From CF-46 sp963760735 (GTDB lineage Bacteria > Chloroflexota > Limnocylindria > Limnocylindrales > CSP1-4), in the NCBI GenBank assembly GCA_963760735.1, contig CAVXEB010000004.1, forward strand, positions 62,001 to 126,000: 64,000 nt of DNA, given 5' to 3'. Positions 42,594-50,232 of this stretch are shown in pieces. The notes under the pieces were generated by a model, which did not search any database, was not told the DNA's origin, and worked only from the letters and a program-made list of their open reading frames with translations. Numbering within the stretch: the first letter of the stretch is position 1; every line of letters begins with the position of its first letter. The position numbers were made by a program, and so were the translations under genes.

Positions 42594-43154
42594 ATGACCC
42601 GCTACCTCGTCCTCCTCCGGGGCATCAACGTCGGCGGCCGGAACAAGGTCCCGATGGCCGGCCTGCGCGAGCTCCTCGAGTCACACGGCCACACGAAGGT
42701 CTCCACCTACATCGCCAGCGGCAACGTGATCCTGAGCTCCGATCGATCGGCAGCCGCGATCAAGCGCGAGCTCGAGGATGCGCTCCCCAGGGTGTTCAAG
42801 CTCGACAGCGAGCTCATTGCGGTCCTGGTCCTGACACGGGCCCAGCTCCGGGCGGTCGTCCGGGATCGGCCGAAGGGCTTCGGCGACAAGCCGGACACGT
42901 ATCACAGCGACGCGGTCTTTCTCATGGGGATCGACGCGCCGACGGCGATGAAGGTCTTCGACCCGCGGCCCGGCGTCGACGAGGTGTGGCCAGGCAAGGG
43001 CGTGATCTACTCGCAGCGGCTGAGCGCTCAGCGGACGAAGAGCCGCCTCGGCAAGATCGTGGGCACCCCGGCCTACAAGGCGATGACGATCCGCAGCTGG
43101 GCGACGACGATGGCGCTGCTCGAGCGGATGGAGGCGCCCGAGGCCGACGCGTGA
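42594..43154 (+). CDS. DUF1697 domain-containing protein
   Basis: A 186-aa protein with the DUF1697 signature at the N-terminus (LLRGINVGGRNKVPMAGLRE, TYIASGNVILSS), central RPKGFGDKPDTYHSDAVFLM and C-terminal TKSRLGKIVGTPAYKAMTIRSW. Function is not established. The ATG follows directly after the divergent ltrA region. Intact. Confidence 0.88.
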   Translation: MTRYLVLLRGINVGGRNKVPMAGLRELLESHGHTKVSTYIASGNVILSSDRSAAAIKRELEDALPRVFKLDSELIAVLVLTRAQLRAVVRDRPKGFGDKPDTYHSDAVFLMGIDAPTAMKVFDPRPGVDEVWPGKGVIYSQRLSAQRTKSRLGKIVGTPAYKAMTIRSWATTMALLERMEAPEADA

Positions 43155-43208
43155 CCGCCGGGCCGCTCGTCTCGGCGAGCTATCCCGTCTTCAACGGTCC
43201 GGCGGGGC

Positions 43209-43685
43209 TCATCGTTTCCCGAAACCGGGGATGGCCGTGGCCTGTTTCATCCACGACGCGAGCTGGCGTTCGTCGAGGTCGTCCAGTGATTCGAGGTCCA
43301 CGCCGCGCGAGTCCTTGCCCATTCCGATCGGCGCCACCGGCGGCACGGGCACGAGCGACGTGCCGCGCCCGAAGGTGAGCTTGACGTGGCCGGCGAAGCC
43401 GCCGCACGAGAAGCACCAGCCGTCGCCGACGCCATACCACGCCATGCCCCACTTCACGGAGCGCTGCAGGCCCGGCAGCGTCTCGGCCGCCAGGGCATCG
43501 ACGCGTTCGGCGATGGAGCGTTGCGGCTGCGGCAAGCTGCTGATGTAGGCGAAGACCGGCTTGTCGCCGAGCGCGGCCTTCGCGGGGCTTGCCCGGCCGG
43601 TCATGGCGGCCGGCAGGGTCGTGAGGACGTTGCCCTCCGCGGCTGTTCCCTTGGTGGGTTTGGATGCCTTCGCCGGTGACGTCAT
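43209..43685 (-). CDS. DUF1801 (YdhG-like) domain protein
   Basis: A 158-aa protein. A Lys/Ser-rich N-terminal 35 residues precede a DUF1801 domain: VFAYISSLPQPQRSIAERVDAL, VKWGMAWYGVGDGWCFSCGG, HVKLTFGRGTSL. These small domains share the YdhG/YjbR/CyaY fold and commonly sit in operons with ArsR regulators and SRPBCC proteins, as here. The ATG overlaps the SRPBCC stop (ATGA) and follows GAGGAG. Confidence 0.85.
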   Translation of the reverse strand: MTSPAKASKPTKGTAAEGNVLTTLPAAMTGRASPAKAALGDKPVFAYISSLPQPQRSIAERVDALAAETLPGLQRSVKWGMAWYGVGDGWCFSCGGFAGHVKLTFGRGTSLVPVPPVAPIGMGKDSRGVDLESLDDLDERQLASWMKQATAIPGFGKR

Positions 43686-44183
43686 GGTCGACTCCTCGCG
43701 AGATCCGGTTCCGCAAGCACCGCGTCGAGCTGGGGCATCGCGGCGCGAAGGCCTTCCTCCATGCCCGGGATCGTCTGTTCCATGGCTTCGACGCTCGAGA
43801 ACGTCGTCACGCACGTGAAGCGCGATCCCGAAGGCGTGGCTTCGAAGGCGAACGTCATCGCCGCCGGCATGGTCTCGTCGTCGACGTTGTCGTCTCCGTC
43901 CAGCGCTTCGAAGGAGGTCGTCGGATTCACCGCGGTGAACTTCCAGGAGCCGCTCCACCGCTCCCCATGCCGGCCCGGTCAGGAAGTACTCGGCGCGACC
44001 GCCGACCGTGAAGTCATGACGTGTGAAGGTGGCCGGCGCGAAGGGCGGTCCCCAGAAGCGCTCGAGCTGGCGCGGGTCGGCGAAGGCGTCCCAGAGGCGC
44101 TCCCGTGGGACGGGATAGTCGCCCACGACGGTCAGCGTGAGCGTCGCGGCGTCCTTGGTGACCGAGGTGAGCGGCATGATCAC
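43682..44183 (-). pseudogene. SRPBCC (AHSA1-like) protein, frameshifted
   Basis: A START-like domain of the AHSA1 type. The first frame (VVGDYPVPRERLWDAFADPRQ, LERFWGPPFAPATFTRHDFT, VGGRAEYFLTGP) continues in another frame as GERWSGSWKFTAVNPTTSFE ALDG, then MPAAMTFAFEATPSGSRFTC and a normal C-terminus ending at 43682. One base near 43975 accounts for the break. The GTG at 44183 overlaps the arsR stop; an ATG at 44177 is the alternative. Confidence 0.78.
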
Positions 44184-44521
44184 GTTCCTTTCGGGAGAAG
44201 GACTTCGTCGAGCTGCGCCATGCGCTGACGCCAGATGGATTCGAACTCGTCGAGGAGCTCGCCGGCGCGCTCGAGCCGCGCATGGTTGGTCGAGACAAGT
44301 TGCTCGCGGCCGTTGGCGCGCTTCTGGATGAGCCCCGCGCGTTCGAGCACGGCGACGTGCTTCTGCACCGCGGCGAAGCTCATCTCGTACCGCGCGGCAA
44401 GCGCGGACACCGACGGCGTTTCGGTGAGCGACCGCGCCAGGATGTCGCGACGAGTGCCGTCGGCCAGCGCCCGGAAGAGCTGGTTGAGCGTCTCGTCGCT
44501 GTCGGTTTGAAGTACAACCAT
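44180..44521 (-). CDS. ArsR family transcriptional regulator
   Basis: A 113-aa winged-helix repressor: TLNQLFRALADGTRRDILAR, SVSALAARYEMSFAAVQKHV and AVLERAGLIQKRANGREQLV are the ArsR core. No metal-binding Cys pair is present, so this belongs to the metal-independent ArsR group that pairs with SRPBCC domain proteins. It heads the operon arsR-SRPBCC-DUF1801 with overlapping junctions. A perfect palindrome covers its start codon. Confidence 0.9.
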   Translation of the reverse strand: MVVLQTDSDETLNQLFRALADGTRRDILARSLTETPSVSALAARYEMSFAAVQKHVAVLERAGLIQKRANGREQLVSTNHARLERAGELLDEFESIWRQRMAQLDEVLLPKGT

Positions 44522-44531
44522 CTGGTTGTAC
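44512..44531. promoter_or_regulatory. 20-bp palindrome over the arsR start, likely operator
   Basis: GTACAACCA (44512-44520), TC, then TGGTTGTAC (44523-44531): a perfect 9-bp inverted repeat with a 2-bp centre. The arsR start codon lies across its centre, so binding would block both transcription start and translation of the operon. ArsR proteins bind such palindromes as dimers; autoregulation is inferred. Confidence 0.7.
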
Positions 44532-44693
44532 GTTACTCTCGTCCGATCACACTTGCAAGCCGGCAGCGTCCGTCGGGTCGGAGAGGTCCTGCGCCCAAGG
44601 TACGAGCCCCCGATGGGACGGGTTGGAAGGTGCACAGGCGGTGCGCGCAGGCATAGGGTTCCGGAGACGGCGATCGCCGTCCCAGCCTGGAGG

Positions 44694-44800
44694 CTGGCCG
44701 ACAAAGGCAAACCCGGGGTGACCCGGGGACGCAAAGCCACGGGACTCGCGCACCGGCCAATTGACCGGCCGTTCGAGTCAGCCGGGCTACCGAAGTCAGG
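44694..44800 (+). promoter_or_regulatory. cyclic di-GMP-I (GEMM-I) riboswitch
   Basis: The aptamer core is plain: GACAAAGGCAAACC, a hairpin capped by a GTGA tetraloop (CCGGG GTGA CCCGG), then GGGACGCAAAGCCACGGG with the tetraloop receptor. A second hairpin is closed by GACTCG/CGAGTC, followed by CAGCCGGGCTACCGAAGTC, which completes P1. All conserved blocks of the GEMM-I family are in order. It ends right at the AGGAGG ribosome-binding site of a 31-codon frame, so ligand binding could gate translation or the downstream hairpins. An earlier palindrome GACGGCGATCGCCGTC and hairpin CAGCCTGGAGGCTG lie just upstream. Confidence 0.9.
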
Positions 44801-44808
44801 AGGTCGGT

Positions 44809-44904
44809 GTGGCCACGGCCCGCCCGATCCTCGGCGCGCTTCTGCGCGTCGCCGCCGTCGTGTCGCTCGCGCTTGCAGGCCTCGCGTCGGCTCGTCCCCT
44901 CTGA
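44809..44904 (+). CDS. 31-aa hydrophobic peptide under the c-di-GMP riboswitch
   Basis: GTG at 44809 directly follows AGGAGGTCGGT. The product, VATARPILGALLRVAAVV then SLALAGLASARPL, is a basic start plus one hydrophobic helix, like a signal peptide or a single-pass mini-protein, ending in TGA 44902. Two strong hairpins follow at once. Either this is a small membrane peptide regulated by c-di-GMP or a truncated or leader frame. Too short for a homology judgement. Confidence 0.5.
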   Translation: MATARPILGALLRVAAVVSLALAGLASARPL

Positions 44905-44907
44905 CCC

Positions 44908-44927
44908 GGGTGGGCTCCGGCCCACCC
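44908..44927 (+). terminator. GC-rich hairpin after the riboswitch peptide
   Basis: GGGTGGGC TCCG GCCCACCC: 8-bp stem, 4-nt loop, 3 bp after the peptide stop. No T-run follows, so it may be an mRNA end-protecting or pausing hairpin rather than a full terminator. Confidence 0.45.
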
Positions 44928-44936
44928 AACAGTCAC

Positions 44937-44969
44937 GACGCCCCCGGGGTCCTCGACCGCGGGGGCGTC
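44937..44969. terminator. bidirectional terminator-like hairpin
   Basis: GACGCCCCC (44937-44945) pairs with GGGGGCGTC (44961-44969) over 9 bp, followed by TTC on the plus strand. It lies between the riboswitch peptide and the converging gene that ends at 44971, so it could serve both. Confidence 0.5.
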
Positions 44970-44970
44970 T

Positions 44971-45450
44971 TCACGCCGATCGAGCGTTCTCGAACGCCAG
45001 CGCGAAGTCCTCCGAGGGTCCGCTGTGGCCGGCGGACTCCTCGGGCGTATGCGTCCGCGCGAACGCGAGATGCGCCGCCTCGTGGCGCACCACCGTGCGC
45101 AGCTCGTCCTGGCTGGTCCAGTTCGCGAAGATCCAGATCACCTCGGGCCGATCCGTGGTGTACGCGCCCATGAAGCCGTAGCGCAATCCGAACCGCGGCG
45201 GCGCGACCACCGTGTCGACGAACGCGATGTCGGCATGCGGGACGCCGAGCTCCCGACAGGCGTCGGCCAGCGCGGTCAATCCGGCTTCGACGTAGCCGGG
45301 CGGCGGCATCGCGATCCGGACCTGGTCCGACTGGATGTGGACCCCGTGCCCGGCGTACCGCTCGAAGTCGGGAAAGGCTTCTCGGCCGATCGTGAACGTC
45401 CCGTCGGCTGCCGTGACCTCGATGTGCGCAATGCCGACCCGTGGCTCCAT
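44971..45450 (-). CDS. putative zinc metallopeptidase-like protein (HEAAH motif)
   Basis: A 159-aa protein not assigned to a named family. TVVRHEAAHLAFARTHTPEE carries HExxH, the zinc-binding and catalytic motif of gluzincin or SprT-like peptidases. A Glu a few residues on and GHSGPSEDFALAF could supply further ligands. Upstream strands (VGIAHIEVTAADGTFTIG) are compatible with a compact fold. No signal peptide, so it is cytoplasmic. It follows map on the same strand. The ATG at 45450 is 7 bp after the stop that map would have in a corrected frame. Confidence 0.6.
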   Translation of the reverse strand: MEPRVGIAHIEVTAADGTFTIGREAFPDFERYAGHGVHIQSDQVRIAMPPPGYVEAGLTALADACRELGVPHADIAFVDTVVAPPRFGLRYGFMGAYTTDRPEVIWIFANWTSQDELRTVVRHEAAHLAFARTHTPEESAGHSGPSEDFALAFENARSA

Positions 45451-46262
45451 CGCGCCGTCAGGCGGTCGCGCGGGCGGGCGCAGTCGCGGCGCCAGCGCTC
45501 CCGGGCGGTGAGCACGAGCGGCCCGTCGGCGGTTATCGCCACGGTGTGCTCGACGTGGACGCCCCGAGACCGGTCCACCGACCGGATCGTCCAGCCGTCA
45601 CGGTCGATGACGATCTCCGGGCGGCCCGCCAGGAACCAGGGCTCGATCGCGATGACGAGCCCGGGCTGCAATGCGAGGCCACGCCCGGCGACTCCGTCGT
45701 TCGGGACCTCCGGTGGGTCGTGCATGACCCGCCCGACCCCGTGTCCGCCGAACGCGATGTTGACCTGATACCCGGCGCCCCGAATCACGCCGCCGACGGC
45801 CGCCGAAACGTCGCCCAGGCGGTTGCCCGGCTGCGCGGCGGCGATCCCTGCAGCGAGCGCGTGCTCCGCGGTCTCGATCTGGCGCAGGTCCTCTTCGCGT
45901 GGCGTCCCGACCGGGATCGTGATCGAGGAATCGGCGACCCAGCCGTCGACCGCCGCGGCGAAGTCGAGGCTGACGAGATCCCCGTCCCGAAGCCGCCGGT
46001 CGTGCGGCAGCCCGTGGAGCACCGCGTCGTTGACCGAGACGCAGAGCACCTTGCCGAACGGCATCGCGCCGAACGACGGGTGGTAGTCGATGTAGCAGCT
46101 CGTCGCGCGGTGCTCGCGGATCATCGCGTGGGCGATCCGATCGAGCTCCAGCACATTGACGCCCACCCGAGTCCGCTCGGCGAGCTCCGTGAGCACGGCC
46201 GCTACGAACCGGCCGGCGGGTCGCATCGCCTCGATCTCGTCGCGGCTCCGGAGCTCGATCAC
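45276..46262 (-). CDS. map: type I methionine aminopeptidase; stop missing at the expected end
   Basis: Removes initiator Met. The five metal ligands are visible: LVSLDFAAAVDGWVADSSIT (two Asp), GGHGVGRVMHDPPEVPN (His), VIAIEPWF (Glu) and VHVEHTVAIT (Glu). Family homology ends around LVLTARERW (residue 250), as for a 250-aa MAP. The frame then runs 75 codons more, overlapping the next gene by 175 bp in another frame. A TGA at 45458-45460 in the neighbouring frame, 7 bp before that gene, would be the natural end, so one base is probably missing or extra near 45480. GTG start. Confidence 0.88.
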   Translation of the reverse strand: MIELRSRDEIEAMRPAGRFVAAVLTELAERTRVGVNVLELDRIAHAMIREHRATSCYIDYHPSFGAMPFGKVLCVSVNDAVLHGLPHDRRLRDGDLVSLDFAAAVDGWVADSSITIPVGTPREEDLRQIETAEHALAAGIAAAQPGNRLGDVSAAVGGVIRGAGYQVNIAFGGHGVGRVMHDPPEVPNDGVAGRGLALQPGLVIAIEPWFLAGRPEIVIDRDGWTIRSVDRSRGVHVEHTVAITADGPLVLTARERWRRDCARPRDRLTARWSHGSALRTSRSRQPTGRSRSAEKPFPTSSGTPGTGSTSSRTRSGSRCRRPATSKPD

Positions 46263-46292
46263 GCCCTGATCGTAAGCCGACGCAGCCCGCGA

Positions 46293-46901
46293 TCACTGCC
46301 CGGCGTTGCCGAACCTCGCCCGCCCGGCCGGCCGATAGGTCTGAAGCATCACGCCGGACTTCGTCGATCGCGACTCGACCAGCTCCAGGTTGTGCGTCTG
46401 GCCGCGCTCCGGGAACAGCCGAAGCCCCTCCCCCACCACGACGGGGTAGATCCGAAGGTTGAGCTCGTCGACGAGGTCGCGTTCGAGCAGCCACCGGAGC
46501 AGCTCGCCGCTGCCATGGACTTGGAGCTCGCGGCCGGGCTTGGCCTTGAGCTCGCGCACCGCCGCCTCGACGTCGCCCTCGATCACGTGGGTGTTCTGCC
46601 ACGTCGGGTCCTTGAGCGTGGTCGAGGGCACGTACTTGGGCAGGACGTTGATGCCGTGCGAAACGACATCTCCCCCGTCGTGGAGCGGCCAGTACGGCTC
46701 CCAGATCGCCCACGTCTTGCGTCCCAGCAGGAACGCGTCCGCGCGCTCGAACCACGAGAGGAGGAACTGCCAGCCCTCCTCGTCGCCGTAGGCCGCGGTC
46801 CACCCCCCGCGATCGAACCCACCGCCGCGATCCTCGTCCGGGCCTCCCGGGCCCTGGTACACGCCGTCGAGGGTGAGCATCTCCGATGCGGTCAGCTTCA
46901 T
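46293..46901 (-). CDS. dihydrofolate reductase family protein (RibD C-terminal domain)
   Basis: A 202-aa NADPH-dependent reductase fold protein: MLTLDGVYQGPGGPDEDRGG at the N-terminus, FERADAFLLGRKTWAIWEPY, PKYVPSTTLKDPTWQNT, ELQVHGSGELLRWLLE and IYPVVVGEGLRLF. Stand-alone RibD_C proteins like this are common in soil bacteria and mostly uncharacterised. The ATG is set by AAGGAGACGACC in front and by the family start. Confidence 0.88.
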   Translation of the reverse strand: MKLTASEMLTLDGVYQGPGGPDEDRGGGFDRGGWTAAYGDEEGWQFLLSWFERADAFLLGRKTWAIWEPYWPLHDGGDVVSHGINVLPKYVPSTTLKDPTWQNTHVIEGDVEAAVRELKAKPGRELQVHGSGELLRWLLERDLVDELNLRIYPVVVGEGLRLFPERGQTHNLELVESRSTKSGVMLQTYRPAGRARFGNAGQ

Positions 46902-47049
46902 GGTCGTCTCCTTCACGTTGGGTCGATGCTGGGTAGACGATCGACGAATCGGCGGCTCATCGGCCCGGTGCGGCAACGAAGTGCCGCGGCGGCATGCCGA
47001 GACGTTGACGCGCAAGGCGACGATCCGCCGTCGGGCCTACCATCGGTCG

Positions 47050-48012
47050 ATGAGCGTCTGGTTCGGCTTCCACCTTCCATCCTTCACCCACCCGGATACC
47101 CCGCCGGAGCAACTGTTCGACCGCGTCGTCGAGCAGGCCCAGGCGGCGGAAGAGGCCGGCTTCGACCTCGTGACCGTCATGGACCACCTCTACCAGATCG
47201 GCGGTGTCGGCGATGTGAACGAGCCGATGCTCGAGGGCTGGCTGGCCCTGGCCGCTCTGGCACGCGAGACGAGCCGGGTCCGGCTCGGGACGCTGGTGAC
47301 GGGCGTGACCTACCGCAACCCGGCGATGCTCGCGAAGGAGGTGACGACGCTCGACACGATCTCCGGCGGCCGGGCGATCCTCGGCATCGGCGCCGCCTGG
47401 AACGACGTCGAGCACGAGGGATACGGGATCGATTTCCCGCCGGTCCGCGAGCGGATGGACCGTCTGGAGGAGGCCCTCGCGATCATCAAGGCGATGTTCA
47501 CCGAGGACCGGCCCAGCTTCCAGGGCAACTACTACCGGATCGACCAGGCGCTGAACGTGCCGCGGCCGGTCCAGGCCGGCGGGCCGCGCATCCTCATCGG
47601 TGGCGGCGGCGAGCAGCGCACGCTTCGGATCGCGGCCCGGTACGCCGACATGACCCACTGGTTCGCGATCGGCCTCGAGGCGCTGAAGCACAAGACCGAC
47701 GTCCTCATGCGTCACTGCGAGGAGATCGGCCGGGACCCCTCGACGATCGAGCGAACGATTGGCGCGCCCGTGATCGTGACCGGCTCCGAGGCAGAGACGA
47801 AGGCCATGCTCGAGGTGGTGCCGCCGGAGCGCCGGCCGTACGTCAACGCCGGACCGCCCGAGCAGGTCGCGGATGGCCTTCGACCGTACATCGAGGCCGG
47901 CTTCACGGGCTTCACGTTCAACAACACGCTCTACAGGACGCCCGAGCAGATCGGCCGGGTCGGCGAGCTGCTGGAGCTCGTCGCTCGCGAGTCGCCCGTC
48001 GGCGCCCGCTGA
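47050..48012 (+). CDS. LLM class (F420-dependent type) oxidoreductase
   Basis: A 320-aa luciferase-like TIM-barrel enzyme. Signatures are FDLVTVMDHLYQIGGVGD, RLGTLVTGVTYRNPAMLAKE, TTLDTISGGRAILGIGAAWN and GPRILIGGGGEQRTLRIAAR. The VTxxTYRxPAxLAK stretch with a probable non-prolyl cis peptide is typical of F420-dependent members. Substrate unknown. The ATG at 47050 matches the family start. Intact, unlike the related gene at 39.4 kb. Confidence 0.9.
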   Translation: MSVWFGFHLPSFTHPDTPPEQLFDRVVEQAQAAEEAGFDLVTVMDHLYQIGGVGDVNEPMLEGWLALAALARETSRVRLGTLVTGVTYRNPAMLAKEVTTLDTISGGRAILGIGAAWNDVEHEGYGIDFPPVRERMDRLEEALAIIKAMFTEDRPSFQGNYYRIDQALNVPRPVQAGGPRILIGGGGEQRTLRIAARYADMTHWFAIGLEALKHKTDVLMRHCEEIGRDPSTIERTIGAPVIVTGSEAETKAMLEVVPPERRPYVNAGPPEQVADGLRPYIEAGFTGFTFNNTLYRTPEQIGRVGELLELVARESPVGAR

Positions 48013-48027
48013 GGATCGCACCCTGCC

Positions 48028-49014
48028 TCACTCGAGCAGGTATCGGGCGACCTCGTTGATGAGGGGCTCGCCGGCCGCGAACCGGCGGACCTGGTCGCCG
48101 GCAAGCTCGAAGGACCGGATCGTGCTGGCCGGAGAGTCGCCGGCCATGTGCGGGGTGATCAGGACGTTGGGCAGCTCCCACAGGGGGTGATCCGGCGGGA
48201 GCGGCTCCGGGTCGGTGACGTCGAGGGCGGCCCGGAGCCGCCCGGCCCGGAGCTCGTCGACGAGCGCCGAGGTCTCGATCGTGCGGCCTCGTCCTGCGTT
48301 CACCAGGAGCGCGCCGTCCGGTAGGAGGCCCAGCCGTCGCGCGTCCAGCAGGCCCGCGGTCTCGCCGGTCAGCGGCAGGACGTTCACGAGGATCTCCGCG
48401 TCGCGGAGGACCTCGTCGAGCTCGGACAGACCGCGCACGCCGTCGCGTGCCGTTCGACCCACACCGATCACCTCGACGCCGAACGGGCGCAGCCGGTCCG
48501 CGATCGCCGTCCCGATCGACCCGAGGCCGAGGATGACGACCCGCCTGCCGGCCAGCTCGGGTGGCTCGATCGTGTCCCATTCGCGCCGCGCCTGCGCGTC
48601 GCGGGACTGCACGAGGCCACGCTGCATCGCGAGGATGGCTCCCACCACCCACTCCGCGAGCGGGGCGTCGTAGACGCCTCGGGCATTGCAGACCACGACG
48701 TGCTCGGGCACGCGTCCGATGAGCCAGTCGACGCCGGCACTCGTCGTCTGGATGACGCGCAGCCGACCCCCTCCCCCGGCGAGCAGCTCGAGCAGTGGCT
48801 CGCGGGTCCGCCCGGACGGCACGATGAGCTCGATCTCGGCGAGATCGGGCACTGGCTCGGGCTCGGGCGGGACGAGCCGGACGTCGACGTTCGCCGGCAG
48901 CTCACCCATGTGCGCCCGCTCGGGGATGTCCGGCAGGCACACGACGACGGTGTCAGGACCGGCCGCCACGGGCATGTCTGCCATCTCGACTCCGACGGTA
49001 CCCGGCCCGGACAT
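48028..49014 (-). CDS. D-2-hydroxyacid dehydrogenase family protein
   Basis: A 328-aa NAD(P)-dependent dehydrogenase. The nucleotide-binding motif is VVILGLGSIGTAIADRL, with catalytic Arg in VNAGRGRTIE, Asp/Glu region ALDVTDPEPLPPDHPLW and the catalytic His in NVLITPHMAGDS. LAEWVVGAILAMQR is the hallmark of the domain interface. The likely role is reduction of a 2-keto acid; the substrate is not indicated. It overlaps the preceding quinone oxidoreductase gene by one base (TGATG), forming a two-gene operon. Confidence 0.9.
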   Translation of the reverse strand: MSGPGTVGVEMADMPVAAGPDTVVVCLPDIPERAHMGELPANVDVRLVPPEPEPVPDLAEIELIVPSGRTREPLLELLAGGGGRLRVIQTTSAGVDWLIGRVPEHVVVCNARGVYDAPLAEWVVGAILAMQRGLVQSRDAQARREWDTIEPPELAGRRVVILGLGSIGTAIADRLRPFGVEVIGVGRTARDGVRGLSELDEVLRDAEILVNVLPLTGETAGLLDARRLGLLPDGALLVNAGRGRTIETSALVDELRAGRLRAALDVTDPEPLPPDHPLWELPNVLITPHMAGDSPASTIRSFELAGDQVRRFAAGEPLINEVARYLLE

Positions 49015-50033
49015 CAGCCGGCGAGGCGCCCGTCGCCGGCACCGCTCTCCTCTCCGACGGTCACGAGGACCTTGCCCTTCGCCCGGCCCTCGTGGACCCA
49101 GCGGAGCGCGTCGACGACCTCTTCGAGCGGATACCGCCGATCGATCGCCGGCCGGACGGCTCCGTCCGCGACGAGCTGCGTGACGGCGGCGACGTCGGTC
49201 GGATCGAACGGATGCCACCACAGCATCAGGCCCATCGACCGCCGGCTCGCGAGGCCGATCAGCGGCCCCAGCACGAGCGCTCCGAGGAGCGGCCAGGTGG
49301 TCCCGCCGAGCGTGACATAGACGCCGTCCGGTCGAAGGCACCGGCGCATCGCCAGGATCGAGTGGTGCGAGTCGGTATCCAGAACCCAGTCGTAGCGAAC
49401 GCCGATCCGGGTGATGTCGACCTTCGTGTAGTCGATGACGTGGTCGGCGCCGAGTGATCGGACGAAGTCCATCTTCCCGGTCTGGCAGACGCCCGTGACC
49501 TCGGCGCCGCGAGCCTTCGCGATCTGGACCGCGAACGGCCCGACATTGCCCGACGCGCCGACGATCAGGACCCGGTCGCCGGCCTTCACCGCGCGTCCTC
49601 GCCGGTGCCGGAGTCCCTGGATGGCGAGGACCGCGGAATGCGGAAGCGTCGCGGCCTGTTCGAACGAGAGGGCGTCCGGGATCTCGATGAATCTCCCCTC
49701 CGGCGCGCAGACGAGCTCGGCGAATGCCCCTGCGCCGGCCGGATACAGGTCCGCGAAGACGCGGTCGCCGGGCCGGAAGCTGGTCACTCCCCCACCGACG
49801 GCCTCGACGACGCCGGCAACATCGATGCCGATGCGGTGATTTCGCGGTGCCCGCAGCCCGAGGAAGAGGCGGGTGAACGACGGACGCGGTTCGATCCCGT
49901 CCAGATCCGCCCGGTTGACGGACGCGACCTGGACGCGAACCAGGATCTCGCCGTCCGACGGGATCGGCGCATCCACTTCCTCGATCCGGACGACCTCGGG
50001 ACCGCCGTATCGATCGCGAAGGGCGGCCTTCAT
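49014..50033 (-). CDS. NAD(P)-dependent alcohol dehydrogenase / quinone oxidoreductase (MDR family)
   Basis: A 339-aa zinc-free medium-chain dehydrogenase/reductase: KAALRDRYGGPEVVRIEEVD, GIDVAGVVEAVGGGVTSFRP, PHSAVLAIQGL, and the cofactor motif VLIVGASGNVGPFAVQIAKA. The family covers NADPH:quinone reductases and related enzymes. It begins the operon with the D-2-hydroxyacid dehydrogenase; 200 bp of non-coding sequence lies upstream. Confidence 0.9.
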   Translation of the reverse strand: MKAALRDRYGGPEVVRIEEVDAPIPSDGEILVRVQVASVNRADLDGIEPRPSFTRLFLGLRAPRNHRIGIDVAGVVEAVGGGVTSFRPGDRVFADLYPAGAGAFAELVCAPEGRFIEIPDALSFEQAATLPHSAVLAIQGLRHRRGRAVKAGDRVLIVGASGNVGPFAVQIAKARGAEVTGVCQTGKMDFVRSLGADHVIDYTKVDITRIGVRYDWVLDTDSHHSILAMRRCLRPDGVYVTLGGTTWPLLGALVLGPLIGLASRRSMGLMLWWHPFDPTDVAAVTQLVADGAVRPAIDRRYPLEEVVDALRWVHEGRAKGKVLVTVGEESGAGDGRLAG

Positions 50034-50232
50034 GTCGGTTCGCCAGGCGGGAGTCTCACCTCCCTACCTTCTCACGTCCACGCCGCCTGGTTGGCTCGGA
50101 CCGGGTTGACGGGCCCGCGCCCCGACCCGGCGGATCCAGGACGATCTCGACGATCCAGGCCGACCGAGGGACGGCGAGGCCGAACGTCGGCCGGCGCCTG
50201 GCGACGTGCCAGTGCGCCGGCCGAGGTCCGGG

